DNA of 64,000 nt from Phycisphaerales bacterium (GCA_029260345.1 JAJDDK010000005.1:248001-312000), one strand, 5' to 3'. Numbered from the stretch's first letter, positions 42,754 through 51,094 are shown. Notes: generated by a model from the letters alone, not told the origin. Translations and numbers: made by a program.

Positions 42754-42860
42754 GGTGCCGTGGTCTTTTCCGTCCACGGAAAAGGCCGCGGTTCCATGTT
42801 CAAATGCGAAGAACGCGTGGCCTTGTCTGAGGACAGACAAGACCACGGCACCATTGAAAT
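42754..42860. repeat. family B palindromic repeat, dimer copy
   Basis: GGTGCCGTGGTCTTTTCC...GGAAAAGGCCGCGG (42754-42791) and GCGTGGCCTTGTCTGAGGAC...CAAGACCACGGCACC (42815-42853), spaced like the dimer at 6667-6759. Arms differ between the two halves but remain complementary within each half, a sign that the hairpin itself is conserved. Confidence 0.8.
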
Positions 42861-42880
42861 GTATGACTTTGCACCGGTCG

Positions 42881-42973
42881 CCCCTCATCCGTCAACGCTG
42901 GCGCGTTGCCACCTTCTCCCGGGGGGAGAAGGGTTTGCTCCCTCTCCTTCGGGAGAGGGCCGGGGTGAGGGGG
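42881..42973. repeat. family C' and C repeats, back to back
   Basis: CCCCTCATCCGTCAACGCTG ... CACCTTCTCCCGGGGGGAG (42881-42933), then CCCTCTCCTTCGGGAGAGG ... GGGGTGAGGGGG (42938-42973). Both forms are found singly elsewhere in the window. Confidence 0.8.
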
Positions 42974-43023
42974 TTGTGCGGACATAAACACTTCTTAGTT
43001 GAAGTGGTGAGTGTGCGCTACTT

Positions 43024-43065
43024 CGTGGCCTTGACTGAGGACAGTCAAGACCACGGCACCGTTGG
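43024..43065. repeat. family B repeat, single copy
   Basis: CGTGGCCTTGACTGAGGAC then AGTCAAGACCACGGCACCG, followed by TTGGAATGAACA; compare GTTGAAACGAACA after the copy at 6729-6759. Confidence 0.8.
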
Positions 43066-43086
43066 AATGAACACTTTGCACTGGCC

Positions 43087-43172
43087 GCCCCTCATCCGAT
43101 CCGCCTGCGGCGGACAACCTTCTCCCGGGGGGAGAAGGGGCTCGCAACCATGCCTACGCAGTCGTGGGCACG
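43087..43172. repeat. family C' repeat followed by family D palindrome
   Basis: GCCCCTCATCCGATCCGCC ... CCTTCTCCCGGGGGGAGAAG (43087-43140), then CATGCCTACGCAGTCGTGGG (43149-43172), the degenerate second copy of the family D palindrome at 15324-15347. It ends about 35 bases beyond the nusG stop codon. Confidence 0.7.
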
Positions 43173-43206
43173 CCACCCGTTTCCTTTATTTTTCTCTGCG
43201 TTTGCC

Positions 43207-43896
43207 TTACGCCTCTTCCGGTTTGGCGAGTTGCCATTCCTCGAGTTCGATGGGCGCCTGGCGGCCGAAGATCGTGACGAGCACGCGCACGAGGCCCTTC
43301 TCCGGCAAGATCTCGTCGACCGTGCCTTCGTAGTTCTCGAACGGGCCTTCCTTGATCGTGACCGCGTCACCCTTCTCGAAGACCATGCGCACGGTTGGCA
43401 TCTCTTCGGGCTTGCGCGAGTCGATCAGCATCTTCTCAACTTCGTGCGGCTGCATCGGCGTCGGTCGCCCGGCCGTGCCGACGAAGTCACCTACGCCGGT
43501 CGTTTCCTTCACAAGGAAGAACACGTCCTGCGGGATGCGGCCGTCGTCTTCGAGCTGCATCTCCACGAAGACGTAGCCCGGATAAAGCTTGGTCTCGGTG
43601 ATGCGCTGCTTGCCGCCCTTGATGGTCTTGGTCTTCTCAGTCGGAACGAGAATCTTGCCGACGCGGACCTGCAGGCCCTCAATCTGGACCTTGCGCAGAA
43701 GCGTGTCGCGCACGTAGGACTCTTTGTTGGAGGCGACGCGCAGCACGAACCAGTCAAAGCCGGGGCGGGTCTGCTCATCGGCGGTCAGAAGGTCCTCGCG
43801 CTCGTTGACGCGACCGTCCATCGCGCTATCGCCAGTGGCGGCTTGTGGGTTTGTTTCGTCAGTCATGGAGTCGCGCCCCGCGAGTGTGGAGTCCAT
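43207..43896 (-). CDS. nusG: transcription termination/antitermination protein NusG
   Basis: 229 residues. The NGN domain starts at WFVLRVASNKESYVRDTL (about residue 50) and continues through YPGYVFVEMQLEDDG and GVGDFVGTAGRPTPM. The KOW domain is at about 172-205 (GDAVTIKEGPFENYEGTVDEI). The first 45 residues are a polar extension; ATG at 43866 is an alternative start. NusG binds RNA polymerase and couples it with Rho or the ribosome. It follows secE as usual, but downstream come repeats and rdgB instead of rplK. Confidence 0.96.
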   Translation of the reverse strand: MDSTLAGRDSMTDETNPQAATGDSAMDGRVNEREDLLTADEQTRPGFDWFVLRVASNKESYVRDTLLRKVQIEGLQVRVGKILVPTEKTKTIKGGKQRITETKLYPGYVFVEMQLEDDGRIPQDVFFLVKETTGVGDFVGTAGRPTPMQPHEVEKMLIDSRKPEEMPTVRMVFEKGDAVTIKEGPFENYEGTVDEILPEKGLVRVLVTIFGRQAPIELEEWQLAKPEEA

Positions 43897-43936
43897 AGGA
43901 AAAATCTCAAATGCAGCGGCGCTGGGTCAGGCCGCG

Positions 43937-44341
43937 TCAGGTCTTGAGCACATCGAGCCATCGGAAGATGCTCGAGAAAACAATGTCGGAAACGAAGAGG
44001 ATCGCCGCGATGATGATGCTGACGCCGATGACGACCCACGTGGAGCCGGTGAGCTCCTTCTTGGGAGGCCAGGCGACCTTGCGCATCTCGCCTTCGGTGG
44101 CGATGAAAAATTCGTTGGTGCGTCGATTGAGGCCCACCAGCCAGTAGGCCATGATCGCGGTGCCCACCACGATCACGCCGGCGATACTGGCCTGAAGGTA
44201 GAGCACTTCGAAACTGGTGTTGACGGCGGCAAGCTCTCTCCAGGCCCAGTTGGCGCCGGAAAGCCCGAGCATGCCGATGCCGATCGCGCTCATCACGCGC
44301 GTCCAGTAGCCCTGTCCAGGTTTGTAGATGCCGAAGGCCAT
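43937..44341 (-). CDS. secE: preprotein translocase subunit SecE (extended form)
   Basis: 134 residues from the ATG at 44341. The conserved SecE part is C-terminal: an amphipathic helix FFIATEGEMRKVAWPPKKEL with the Trp-Pro motif, then the essential helix TWVVIGVSIIIAAILFVSDI. Two extra membrane helices precede it (about 18-36 and 50-70), as in E. coli SecE and unlike the one-helix form of many bacteria. It clamps SecY in the protein-export channel. Placed between tRNA-Trp and nusG in the standard order. Confidence 0.95.
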   Translation of the reverse strand: MAFGIYKPGQGYWTRVMSAIGIGMLGLSGANWAWRELAAVNTSFEVLYLQASIAGVIVVGTAIMAYWLVGLNRRTNEFFIATEGEMRKVAWPPKKELTGSTWVVIGVSIIIAAILFVSDIVFSSIFRWLDVLKT

Positions 44342-44398
44342 GGAAAGCGCCTCATTGAGGGTCGTGCATGGCGGGACGAACCGCCGCGTGGGAAGAAA

Positions 44399-44471
<73 letters not shown>

Positions 44472-44517
44472 TCCAGAGCGCAGCTTCGTGCGGTCCGAGC
44501 GTCGCCCGGACCATCGC

Positions 44518-44700
44518 TCACTTGCGCTTGATCTTATGCAGCGTGTGCTTGCGAAGACGCGGGCAGAACTTGTTCAGTCCTTCCTTCACGCGCTCCGGCA
44601 TGCCACCCTTGACGCGCACAGAGGTTCGGTAATTCAGGTCGCCGGTTTCGGTGCACTGGAGCCAGACATGCTCACGGGCGCCGGTTTTCTTCTTGGCCAT
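44518..44700 (-). CDS. rpmG: 50S ribosomal protein L33
   Basis: 60 residues: KKKTGAREHVWLQCTETGDL then NYRTSVRVKGGMPERV, ending in a basic tail (KFCPRLRKHTLHKIKRK). Two of the four cysteines of the zinc form are present (one in LQCTE, one in KFCPRL), where C+ forms have CxxC pairs, so zinc binding is probably lost. Part of the tuf-rpmG-trpT-secE-nusG cluster. Confidence 0.92.
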   Translation of the reverse strand: MAKKKTGAREHVWLQCTETGDLNYRTSVRVKGGMPERVKEGLNKFCPRLRKHTLHKIKRK

Positions 44701-44816
44701 CGCAGGTGCTCACAAGTCGCAAATGTGGTTGCGGGTGAAACGCCAGCGCGTCGAGGGCCCCGGAGGACCCCCGACGCGTGGTGGGTTGGGTCAATTTGAG
44801 AAACAGTGATTCAGCA

Positions 44817-46022
44817 TCACTCAAGAACTTTGGTCACGACGCCGGAACCGACGGTGCGGCCGCCTTCGCGAATGGCGAAGCGGAGGCCTTCCTCCATGGC
44901 GATCGGCTTCTCGCCGAGATCGACCTCGATCTTGACGTTGTCGCCGGGCATGCACATCTCGGCCCCGCCGAGCAGCTTCACCGCGCCGGTCACGTCCGTT
45001 GTACGGAAGTAGAACTGCGGCTTGTAGCCGGTGAAGAACGGCGTGCTGCGGCCGCCTTCTTCCTTGCCAAGCACGTAAACCTCGCCCTCGAACTTCGTGT
45101 GGGGTGTGATCGAGCCGGTCTTGCACAGCACCTGGCCGCGCTCGAGGTCGTCCTTTTCCACACCACGAAGCAGGATGCCGACGTTGTCGCCGGCCTGGCC
45201 GGAGTCGAGCGTCTTGTTGAACATCTCGACGCCGGTGACGGTTGTCTTGCGGTTGGGAAGCACGAGACCGACGACTTCGACTTCGTCGCCAACCTTGATG
45301 ATCCCGCGTTCGATACGACCCGTGCCGACCGTGCCGCGACCTTTGATCGAGAACACGTCTTCGATCGGCATGAGGAAGGGCTTGTCGGTGAGGCGCTCGG
45401 GCTCGGGGATGTAGCTGTCGAGCGCGTCGAACAGTTCGTCGATGCTCTTGCAGGCCGCATCATCCGTGCCGGCGCAATCGAGGGCCGCCTTCGCGGAGCC
45501 GCGAATGACGGGGATTTCGTCTCCGGGGAAGTCGTACTTGCTGAGGAGGTCGCGGATTTCCAGCTCAACGAGGTCGAGCAGTTCCGGATCGTCCACCAGG
45601 TCGACCTTGTTCATGTACACGACGATGAAGGGCACGTTCACCTGACGGGCGAGCAGCACGTGCTCACGCGTCTGGGGGGCCGGGCCGTCATCGGCGCCGA
45701 CCACCAGGATCGCGCCGTCCATCTGGGCGGCGCCGGTGATCATGTTCTTGACATAGTCGGCGTGACCAGGGCAGTCCACGTGGGCGTAGTGCCGGTTCTC
45801 CGTTTCGTACTCGGTATGAGACGAATGGATGGTCACGGTCTTGTTCGCGTCACGGACAGTGCCGCCCTTGGTGATTTCGGCGTAGGACTTCGCCTTCTCG
45901 CCGCGCTTTGCGGACGAGCGGGCTGACAGCGCCGCCGTCAGGGTGCTCTTGCCGTGATCGATGTGCCCGATGGTGCCGACGTTCACGTGCGGCTTTGTGC
46001 GTTCGAAGTTGTCCTTCGCCAT
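44817..46022 (-). CDS. tuf: elongation factor Tu with planctomycete-type switch I
   Basis: 401-residue GTPase delivering aminoacyl-tRNA to the ribosome. G1 is GHIDHGKS (residues 19-26, Ser instead of the usual Thr), G3 DCPGH 83-87 with catalytic H87, and G4 NKVD. Switch I (45-66) reads [20 protein letters not shown] before TI; it lacks the usual RGITI but keeps the GTP-sensing threonine as T64. Domains 2 and 3 are ordinary ([26 protein letters not shown]-like end). Start at 46022 fits the family; the longer open frame does not. Leader of 324 bases behind tRNA-Thr. Confidence 0.97.
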   Translation of the reverse strand: MAKDNFERTKPHVNVGTIGHIDHGKSTLTAALSARSSAKRGEKAKSYAEITKGGTVRDANKTVTIHSSHTEYETENRHYAHVDCPGHADYVKNMITGAAQMDGAILVVGADDGPAPQTREHVLLARQVNVPFIVVYMNKVDLVDDPELLDLVELEIRDLLSKYDFPGDEIPVIRGSAKAALDCAGTDDAACKSIDELFDALDSYIPEPERLTDKPFLMPIEDVFSIKGRGTVGTGRIERGIIKVGDEVEVVGLVLPNRKTTVTGVEMFNKTLDSGQAGDNVGILLRGVEKDDLERGQVLCKTGSITPHTKFEGEVYVLGKEEGGRSTPFFTGYKPQFYFRTTDVTGAVKLLGGAEMCMPGDNVKIEVDLGEKPIAMEEGLRFAIREGGRTVGSGVVTKVLE

Positions 46023-46346
46023 TGCTCCAAGACCTCCACCGTCTGGTTCGTAGACCTGCGTTCGGGGTCGCGCTCTCAGTGTTCTGAGCCGACTCGCCGC
46101 ACGCGACGTTTCATGATTGTCCACCGGCCGAAGGCAACGCCTTTCGACCGCCCGGCGCACGCCGCCGGACCTGAAAATGGTGCACGAGCCCCGCGGCTCG
46201 CCGACAATGATTTCGCCGCAGGGGACCAGACCATCCCAACGCGGATCGAAGCTTCAATGTTTTCGCTCGTCCAACTCGCAACGAGCAGTTTGCCGCCGGT
46301 TCACCAGCCGCGCATCCTAGCGGCGGCCGACTGCCGGTTGCGCAGA
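46023..46346. other. leader between tRNA-Thr and tuf
   Basis: 324 bases without a credible gene on either strand. GGAGG and GGAG lie just before the tuf ATG. I see no sharp promoter, hairpin or repeat; tuf is probably transcribed from upstream of tRNA-Thr or from an unrecognised site here. Confidence 0.4.
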
Positions 46347-46419
46347 AGCCGCCAATGGGACTTGAACCCATGACCTCACCCTTACCAAGGGTGTGCTCTA
46401 CCAACTGAGCTACGGCGGC
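46347..46419 (-). tRNA. thrT: tRNA-Thr (GGT)
   Basis: Minus strand: acceptor GCCGCCG/TGGCGGC, D arm GCTCAGTTGGTAGAGC, anticodon stem CACCC/GGGTG with loop TTGGTAA (anticodon GGT), T arm ATGGG-TTCAAGT-CCCAT, discriminator T. The tRNA-Thr - tuf - tRNA-Trp - secE - nusG order is shared by many bacteria. Confidence 0.95.
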
Positions 46420-46454
46420 GGGGCTCGCGCGGCGGGCTGGCCAGCGAGCCGGAC

Positions 46455-46483
46455 ACTGTAGCCATCTGCCCCATCAGCCACAA
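46455..46483 (-). promoter_or_regulatory. candidate promoter for tRNA-Thr/tuf
   Basis: On the minus strand TTGTGG (46483-46478), 17 bases, TACAGT (46460-46455). This would start transcription roughly 25-30 bases before the tRNA. Confidence 0.35.
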
Positions 46484-46625
46484 GTCTGACGGGTCACTCA
46501 AAAAAATGGATTTTCCCCTGCATGGCAGGGGGCCGCATCATCCGGACGCCGCCGCCCGTCCTTCAGTTTCTGAGCGGCGCCGGCCAGGCGAAAGTCGTCC
46601 CACTGACGCGGATTAGAATGATCGT

Positions 46626-48293
46626 ATGCGACCTGCCGTGTTCATCGACCGCGACGACACCCTCATTCGATGTCGCGATGTCACTCCCGACGGCGATCTG
46701 GGAGATCCGGCGCTGGTGCAGTTGCTCCCCGGCGCTGCCGAAAGCTGCCGGGCGCTCAAGGAAGCCGGTTTCGCGCTGGTGGTCGTGACAAATCAAGGCG
46801 GCGTGGCACGAGGGAAATACGATCTCGCCGCCGTTGACAGGGTGAACGCCCGTGTGAATGAGCTGCTGGGCGGCGTGATCGATGCGTTTCGAGCGTGCCC
46901 GTACCACCCCAAGGGAATCGTTCCGGAATATTCGAAAGAGCATCCATGGCGGAAGCCGGCGCCGGGGATGCTGCTCGACGCCGCGCAGACCCTCGGCCTC
47001 AATCTCGGCACTTCCTGGATGATGGGCGACGCCGTGCGGGATTGTCAGGCTGGGCGCGCCGCCGGCTGCCGCACGGTTCTGATCGGGGAGGCGCCGACCT
47101 CAGACGCCGTCGATTTCGTTGCACCTAGCCTCGAAGCGGGCGTGTCCACCATTTTGAGTCGATCCACACCGGCGAACGAAGCGCCGCCGCGCCGTCTTCT
47201 GATTGTCGCGCCAAGCTGGGTCGGCGACGTGGTTATGGCGACGCCGGCGCTTCGTGTCTTGCGTGAGCGACTTCCCGGCGCTCTCATAGGAGCGCTCGTA
47301 AAGCCGGGCGCTGACGAATTGCTCGCCGGAACAAGTTTCATTGATGAATTTCATGTGGATTCGCGCGACGGCATGATGGGCGTGAAGCGCGCCGCGATCA
47401 AAGTGCGTCCGCTCCGCTACGACGCCGCGCTTCTGTTCACGAATTCATTCTCGACGGCGGCGATCGTGCGCCTCGCCGGAATCCAGAGACGCCTCGGGTA
47501 CGGTCGCGATGGGCGCAGCATGTTGCTGACCGAGAGTCTTTCGGCGCCGCGCCGCGCCGACACTGCGCCGTACAACAAGTCATCCAGCGCGCGCAAATGG
47601 GCGCCGATCCCCGCGTGTGAGTATTACATGCGGCTTGTTCAGCACCTGCTTCGAGATGATTCGATTGCGATGCCGCCGATGCAACTCGGTGTAAGTGATT
47701 CACAAGCGGCGTCCGGCGATGCAATCCTTCAACAAGCCGGCGTCAATACGCTCGAACCGTTTGTCGTTTTGAATCCCGGCGGAAACAACCCCGCCAAACG
47801 CTGGCCTTCGGAGCGCTTTGCGGAGTTGGCTTCGTGGCTTGAGTCTGGGCGCCATGTTTCCGTCGTGGTCGCCGGTTCGCCGGGCGAGCGTGAACTGGCT
47901 GCTGACATTGTCCATGCCGCTGGTTTACCGGAAGAGCGATCGCTGCCGCACCTCGGGTTGTCACTCGGCTCATTGAAGCAAGTGGTGCGCAGCGCCAGTC
48001 TCGTCATCACCAACGACACCGGTCCGCGTCATATCGCCGCGGCGTTCGAGACACCCGTCATTACGCTCTTTGGCCCGACGGACCCCCGCTGGACAACCAT
48101 CCCGTTTGATGATGAGCGCATCCTCGTGGCCGACCCCACGCTCCCCGAAGAGGAAGTCGCTGAAGATCACATCGAGCGATGCCGCGTTGATCGCATATCA
48201 ATCGATCGCGTGCAGGCGGCGGCGGCGGAACTGCTGGAGCGACTCCCAAAAACGATAATCGCCCGCGCCGGATGGTCGGAGGCGGGCGATTGA
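46626..48293 (+). CDS. HAD phosphatase (GmhB-like) fused to GT9 heptosyltransferase
   Basis: 555-residue fusion. Residues 1-180 are a HAD-IIIA phosphatase: FIDRDDTL with D8 and D10, VVTNQGGVARG, WRKPAPGML with the Lys, and MGDAVRDCQAG. It resembles GmhB, which removes the 7-phosphate of heptose bisphosphate. The Zn-binding second cysteine pair of GmhB (CxCRKP) is replaced by HPWRKP. Residues about 188-545 are glycosyltransferase family 9 (RRLLIVAPSWVGDVVMATPA, LNPGGNNPAKRWP, ITNDTGPRHIAAAF..PVITLFGPTDP), as in lipopolysaccharide heptosyltransferase II. Both parts serve heptose use in the envelope, so the fusion is functionally sensible. Confidence 0.9.
   Translation: MRPAVFIDRDDTLIRCRDVTPDGDLGDPALVQLLPGAAESCRALKEAGFALVVVTNQGGVARGKYDLAAVDRVNARVNELLGGVIDAFRACPYHPKGIVPEYSKEHPWRKPAPGMLLDAAQTLGLNLGTSWMMGDAVRDCQAGRAAGCRTVLIGEAPTSDAVDFVAPSLEAGVSTILSRSTPANEAPPRRLLIVAPSWVGDVVMATPALRVLRERLPGALIGALVKPGADELLAGTSFIDEFHVDSRDGMMGVKRAAIKVRPLRYDAALLFTNSFSTAAIVRLAGIQRRLGYGRDGRSMLLTESLSAPRRADTAPYNKSSSARKWAPIPACEYYMRLVQHLLRDDSIAMPPMQLGVSDSQAASGDAILQQAGVNTLEPFVVLNPGGNNPAKRWPSERFAELASWLESGRHVSVVVAGSPGERELAADIVHAAGLPEERSLPHLGLSLGSLKQVVRSASLVITNDTGPRHIAAAFETPVITLFGPTDPRWTTIPFDDERILVADPTLPEEEVAEDHIERCRVDRISIDRVQAAAAELLERLPKTIIARAGWSEAGD
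48248..48291 (-). terminator. terminator inside the 3' end of the convergent gene
   Basis: Perfect 10-base arms AATCGCCCGC (48257-48266) and GCGGGCGATT (48282-48291). Read on the minus strand, the stem is followed after 4 bases by TTTTT (48252-48248), 25-60 bases past the stop of the phosphoesterase-like gene. It lies within the coding end of the HAD-GT9 gene. Confidence 0.5.
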
Positions 48294-48314
48294 ATTGATC
48301 TGAAACTGAAGTGG

Positions 48315-49400
48315 TTAACGCTTCTTCGGCGGATTCGGCGGCGGCGTCGTGGCGTTCACGCGCGTGTCGTCCCACAAGAGCGTGTACTTTTCGCCCACGA
48401 TCTCCAGTGAACTCAAGCGCCGGTCGGCTTCGCGATTCTGGTGTGATCGCATGCCCGAATCCACAAAGAATGCGCGTCCGCCCAGGCCGTCACGCGTCGC
48501 CAGTCGCGGCTGATTGATGCCGACCACGAGCGCACGAGCCTGCGCCTCGGCAAGCACCTCTTCAACCACACGCTGCATTTCAGTCTCGGTCTTCGCCGTC
48601 ATGTCACGCCACCACGACGGATGCGCAATATCAATGTCTTTTTGAAGCAGGAGCGTGTCTTTCGCCAGATCAGCGCGAGTCTCGTCGTTGATCTGCTGAA
48701 GCGGGATCTCGACAAACTTGGGGCTGAGGCCGCCGTGGCTGTAGATCAAATCGCCGATGCGAATGATGACGTTGCGGCTGCGCAGCCAATCGCCGTATTT
48801 CGTTCCTGGCTCGAACAATTCGAGAAACTCGACGCCGCCAGGCTTCATTTCCATGTCCATCATGCGCTCGTACTCAGCACGAAGGCGATCGGGATACGGC
48901 GCGCCGGGGAATCGTGACAACACTTCCTGCACGCCGCGCTCGGTGAATTCGTCAATCTTTTTGTTGCTGTCGTCGGTTGCGAGGTGCGCGTAATTCGCCG
49001 GGTCAACGATGCCCGCGTCTCGATGCAGCAATTGAATCTCGCCGTAGCCGAGCAGCAGGTGGACCATGCCGCCGGCGCGTTCGGCTTCGCTTTCGAGCTC
49101 CATGATCAAGTCGAACGAAGGCAGCACGCCTTGACCAAATCCGACAATGTTGCCAAGAATCACGAGGTGCGCCTCGCCGCCGATCCACTCGTTGTCGTCG
49201 TCGATCAACTTCGCAATGCGGAGCACATCGACGAACAAACCAAACTCGCCGAGGATGTCCGAGACCACCACGATGCGGCTCGGGACTTCATACGTCGTGG
49301 GCGGCGGATCGGCCGCGAGCGCTCGCGGGGCGCCGGTGAACATCGAGAGTGAAACGAGAAGGGCCGTCAGGAGGCCCGTCCGGTTCGAAAATCGTCGCAT
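48315..49400 (-). CDS. secreted calcineurin-like phosphoesterase homologue, metal ligands lost
   Basis: 361 residues, signal peptide ending ALAAD. The fold order of PPP/calcineurin-like phosphatases of the RLPH/ALPH type is visible, but the metal sites are changed. The usual GDxHG is SDILGE (D48 kept, His lost), GDxxDRG is GNIVGFG (N84), and GNHE is GYGE (119-121). The final GHT is GIN, while HGG survives in YSHGGLSP. I infer a binding protein or pseudophosphatase. Start ATG 49400 has GGAGAG upstream. An upstream in-frame extension to 49472 is not needed. Confidence 0.7.
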   Translation of the reverse strand: MRRFSNRTGLLTALLVSLSMFTGAPRALAADPPPTTYEVPSRIVVVSDILGEFGLFVDVLRIAKLIDDDNEWIGGEAHLVILGNIVGFGQGVLPSFDLIMELESEAERAGGMVHLLLGYGEIQLLHRDAGIVDPANYAHLATDDSNKKIDEFTERGVQEVLSRFPGAPYPDRLRAEYERMMDMEMKPGGVEFLELFEPGTKYGDWLRSRNVIIRIGDLIYSHGGLSPKFVEIPLQQINDETRADLAKDTLLLQKDIDIAHPSWWRDMTAKTETEMQRVVEEVLAEAQARALVVGINQPRLATRDGLGGRAFFVDSGMRSHQNREADRRLSSLEIVGEKYTLLWDDTRVNATTPPPNPPKKR

Positions 49401-49569
49401 CGGAATGCTCTCCTCAAAGAATCTGCAGTTATTGAATAGGGGCTCAGCGTCCCACCGAACGCCGCCAGCCACCAGATAGTACCTCTGGCTCGCGCTGCGG
49501 GTTCGATCATCGAATCGTGATCGGACAAATGCCGTGCCGCCTTCAGGGCGCCTGGAGGGCGCTCGTCCA

Positions 49570-50523
49570 TTATCGGTCGGCGTCGGTGAGGAGGGAATGC
49601 GTCGCGAGCGTCGCCGTGCCCATGGTGTATCCGTTCGAATTGAACTCCAGACTCATGGCCTGCTGCTTCTCGACGCTGCGAGCCCGGCCGCGATCCACAT
49701 CCCAAATGATCTCGAATTGGGAATACACGCCGGCGACGTCTTGCGAGACGCCGCTCAGATTCGGATCGACCTGCGTGGGTGGTTTGGTTTCGCCGGCGCC
49801 GCGAATCACGACCGTGTCTTCCCCGATGCGGTTAATGCGCCAGTCCACGTGCGTTTGCGCGCCAGGAAATCCGCCCAGCATCAGCGCCAGTTCAGAGGAC
49901 CACACATCGTCGCGGGTTCGTTGCGGCGCCTCGCCCGCCGGGCCAAACACGTCCTCCGCGATCTCGCGAAACCACTTGGTGGTCAGGACGCCGCCGATCA
50001 ATTCAAAGCCCGGCTGATTCTGCACGACGCGTTCGATCTCAGCGGCGCCGACCATCGAGAGTACCTGCCCGTTCGCGGAAATCTCGTACGTCACGGCAGA
50101 CTCCGCGACGCGCCGAATCGCCCGAACATACCGGTCAGTCTCGGGGCGATCGTGATCAATCTCCGTGTCGAATTTGAATTGCGGCTCAATCGCCGGCACG
50201 GCGTCGAGCGCCAAACGATCAAACGTCAGCTCCATGATGGCGCCGCCGTCGTCCGTCAGGCGGGTGACGACAAATCGCAAAGCGGTCGACATCTGAAGCG
50301 AGACCGCTTTCTCGGCGAACTCGTTGTAGCGCTGCTTCTGCGTCATCGTCAGCGTGTGCTGATAGCGCATCGGCTCGCGCAAAACAAATTGCGGCGTCAG
50401 GTCCGCGACGTTCGAAACCTCAGCGGGCGCGGCGGGCGGCGCCGGAGTCTCTCGACCGCAGCCGCCGACGAGCAACCCCATCGCGACAAGCAGGCAAGCG
50501 ACATGTGAGGTTCGTGAATTCAT
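49570..50523 (-). CDS. lipoprotein of unknown function (DUF6263-like)
   Basis: 317 residues from the ATG at 50523, with a lipoprotein signal peptide (ACLLVAMGLLVGGC, lipidated Cys at about 22). The rest is beta-rich and resembles the DUF6263-type proteins, with a repeated theme of quadratic 'error-like' strands (FVVTRLTDDGGAIMELTFDR, GAAEIERVVQ, SLEFNSNGYT). No catalytic residues recognised. Located between the phosphoesterase homologue and queF on the same strand, with gaps of about 170 and 57 bases. Probably periplasmic, anchored to a membrane. Confidence 0.65.
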   Translation of the reverse strand: MNSRTSHVACLLVAMGLLVGGCGRETPAPPAAPAEVSNVADLTPQFVLREPMRYQHTLTMTQKQRYNEFAEKAVSLQMSTALRFVVTRLTDDGGAIMELTFDRLALDAVPAIEPQFKFDTEIDHDRPETDRYVRAIRRVAESAVTYEISANGQVLSMVGAAEIERVVQNQPGFELIGGVLTTKWFREIAEDVFGPAGEAPQRTRDDVWSSELALMLGGFPGAQTHVDWRINRIGEDTVVIRGAGETKPPTQVDPNLSGVSQDVAGVYSQFEIIWDVDRGRARSVEKQQAMSLEFNSNGYTMGTATLATHSLLTDADR

Positions 50524-50580
50524 GAAAGGCGCCGAATGGTAGTACGTGCGAGGGCGATGTTCGGGTTCAGTTTTCAAGGC

Positions 50581-50964
50581 CTAACGGCCTCGATAGTGCG
50601 ACGGCACGTCGCCGTAATCCGCCCGAATGTCCGAACGAATCCCGCCCCGGCCCTTCCACGACGTGATGATCTGCAACCACGCCGGGTTGAGCGCCGCGAC
50701 GAGGTCAGCGCAAATCGCGTTGGTCACCGCTTCGTAATAGATGCCCTGCTCCCGGAAGTCCTGGTAATACAGCTTGAGCGATTTCAGTTCGACGCATGTG
50801 CCGCCGTCCGCGGCGGAGCGCGGCTGATACCGGAGCGTCACTACACCGAAGTCCGGGTGCCCAGTCTTCGGGCAGCGCGACGTGAACTCCTCCGCGACAT
50901 GCTCAATCACGAAGGGCTGGTCGGTGGGGGTGGGAAAAGTTTCAAGAATCGATGGATCGGCCAT
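50581..50964 (-). CDS. queF: 7-cyano-7-deazaguanine reductase QueF
   Basis: NADPH-dependent nitrile reductase making preQ1, the queuosine precursor. 127 residues, the short YkvM-type. The catalytic cysteine C31 lies in TSRCPKTGHPDFG, with the proton-donor Asp in the same block (D38). The QueF signature VELKSLKLYYQDFREQGIYYE is the NADPH and substrate region, and PAWLQIITSWKGRGGI is typical of the C-terminus. The ATG at 50964 fits the family. Other queuosine genes are not in this window, and I see no preQ1 riboswitch upstream; instead a family A repeat lies there. Confidence 0.95.
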   Translation of the reverse strand: MADPSILETFPTPTDQPFVIEHVAEEFTSRCPKTGHPDFGVVTLRYQPRSAADGGTCVELKSLKLYYQDFREQGIYYEAVTNAICADLVAALNPAWLQIITSWKGRGGIRSDIRADYGDVPSHYRGR

Positions 50965-51000
50965 GGAGCCAAGTGTAGCCGCCCATCGGAAAATGGACGT

Positions 51001-51074
51001 GTGCCACTGCTCTTGAGCAGTGGATTCGAGAATTGACCAATACACTTGAGAAGTACTGCTCAAGAGCAGTGGCA
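51001..51074. repeat. family A palindromic repeat, dimer copy 3
   Basis: GTGCCACTGCTCTTGAGCAG (51001-51023 with flanks) and ACTGCTCAAGAGCAGTGG (51055-51072) with a 31-base spacer, located between queF and the TPR lipoprotein. The first half is identical to the one at 6586-6608, 44 kb away. Confidence 0.85.
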
Positions 51075-51094
51075 CACATGAATCTCGGCTCTGC

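Noticed and set aside
44778-45926. Long plus-strand open frame opposite tuf
   Set aside because: It is the exact antisense of EF-Tu; the strong codon bias of tuf leaves the opposite frame free of stops. Composition does not resemble a protein family.
50965-51000. preQ1 riboswitch before queF
   Set aside because: Only 36 bases separate queF from the repeat, and no C-rich pseudoknot-type sequence is seen.
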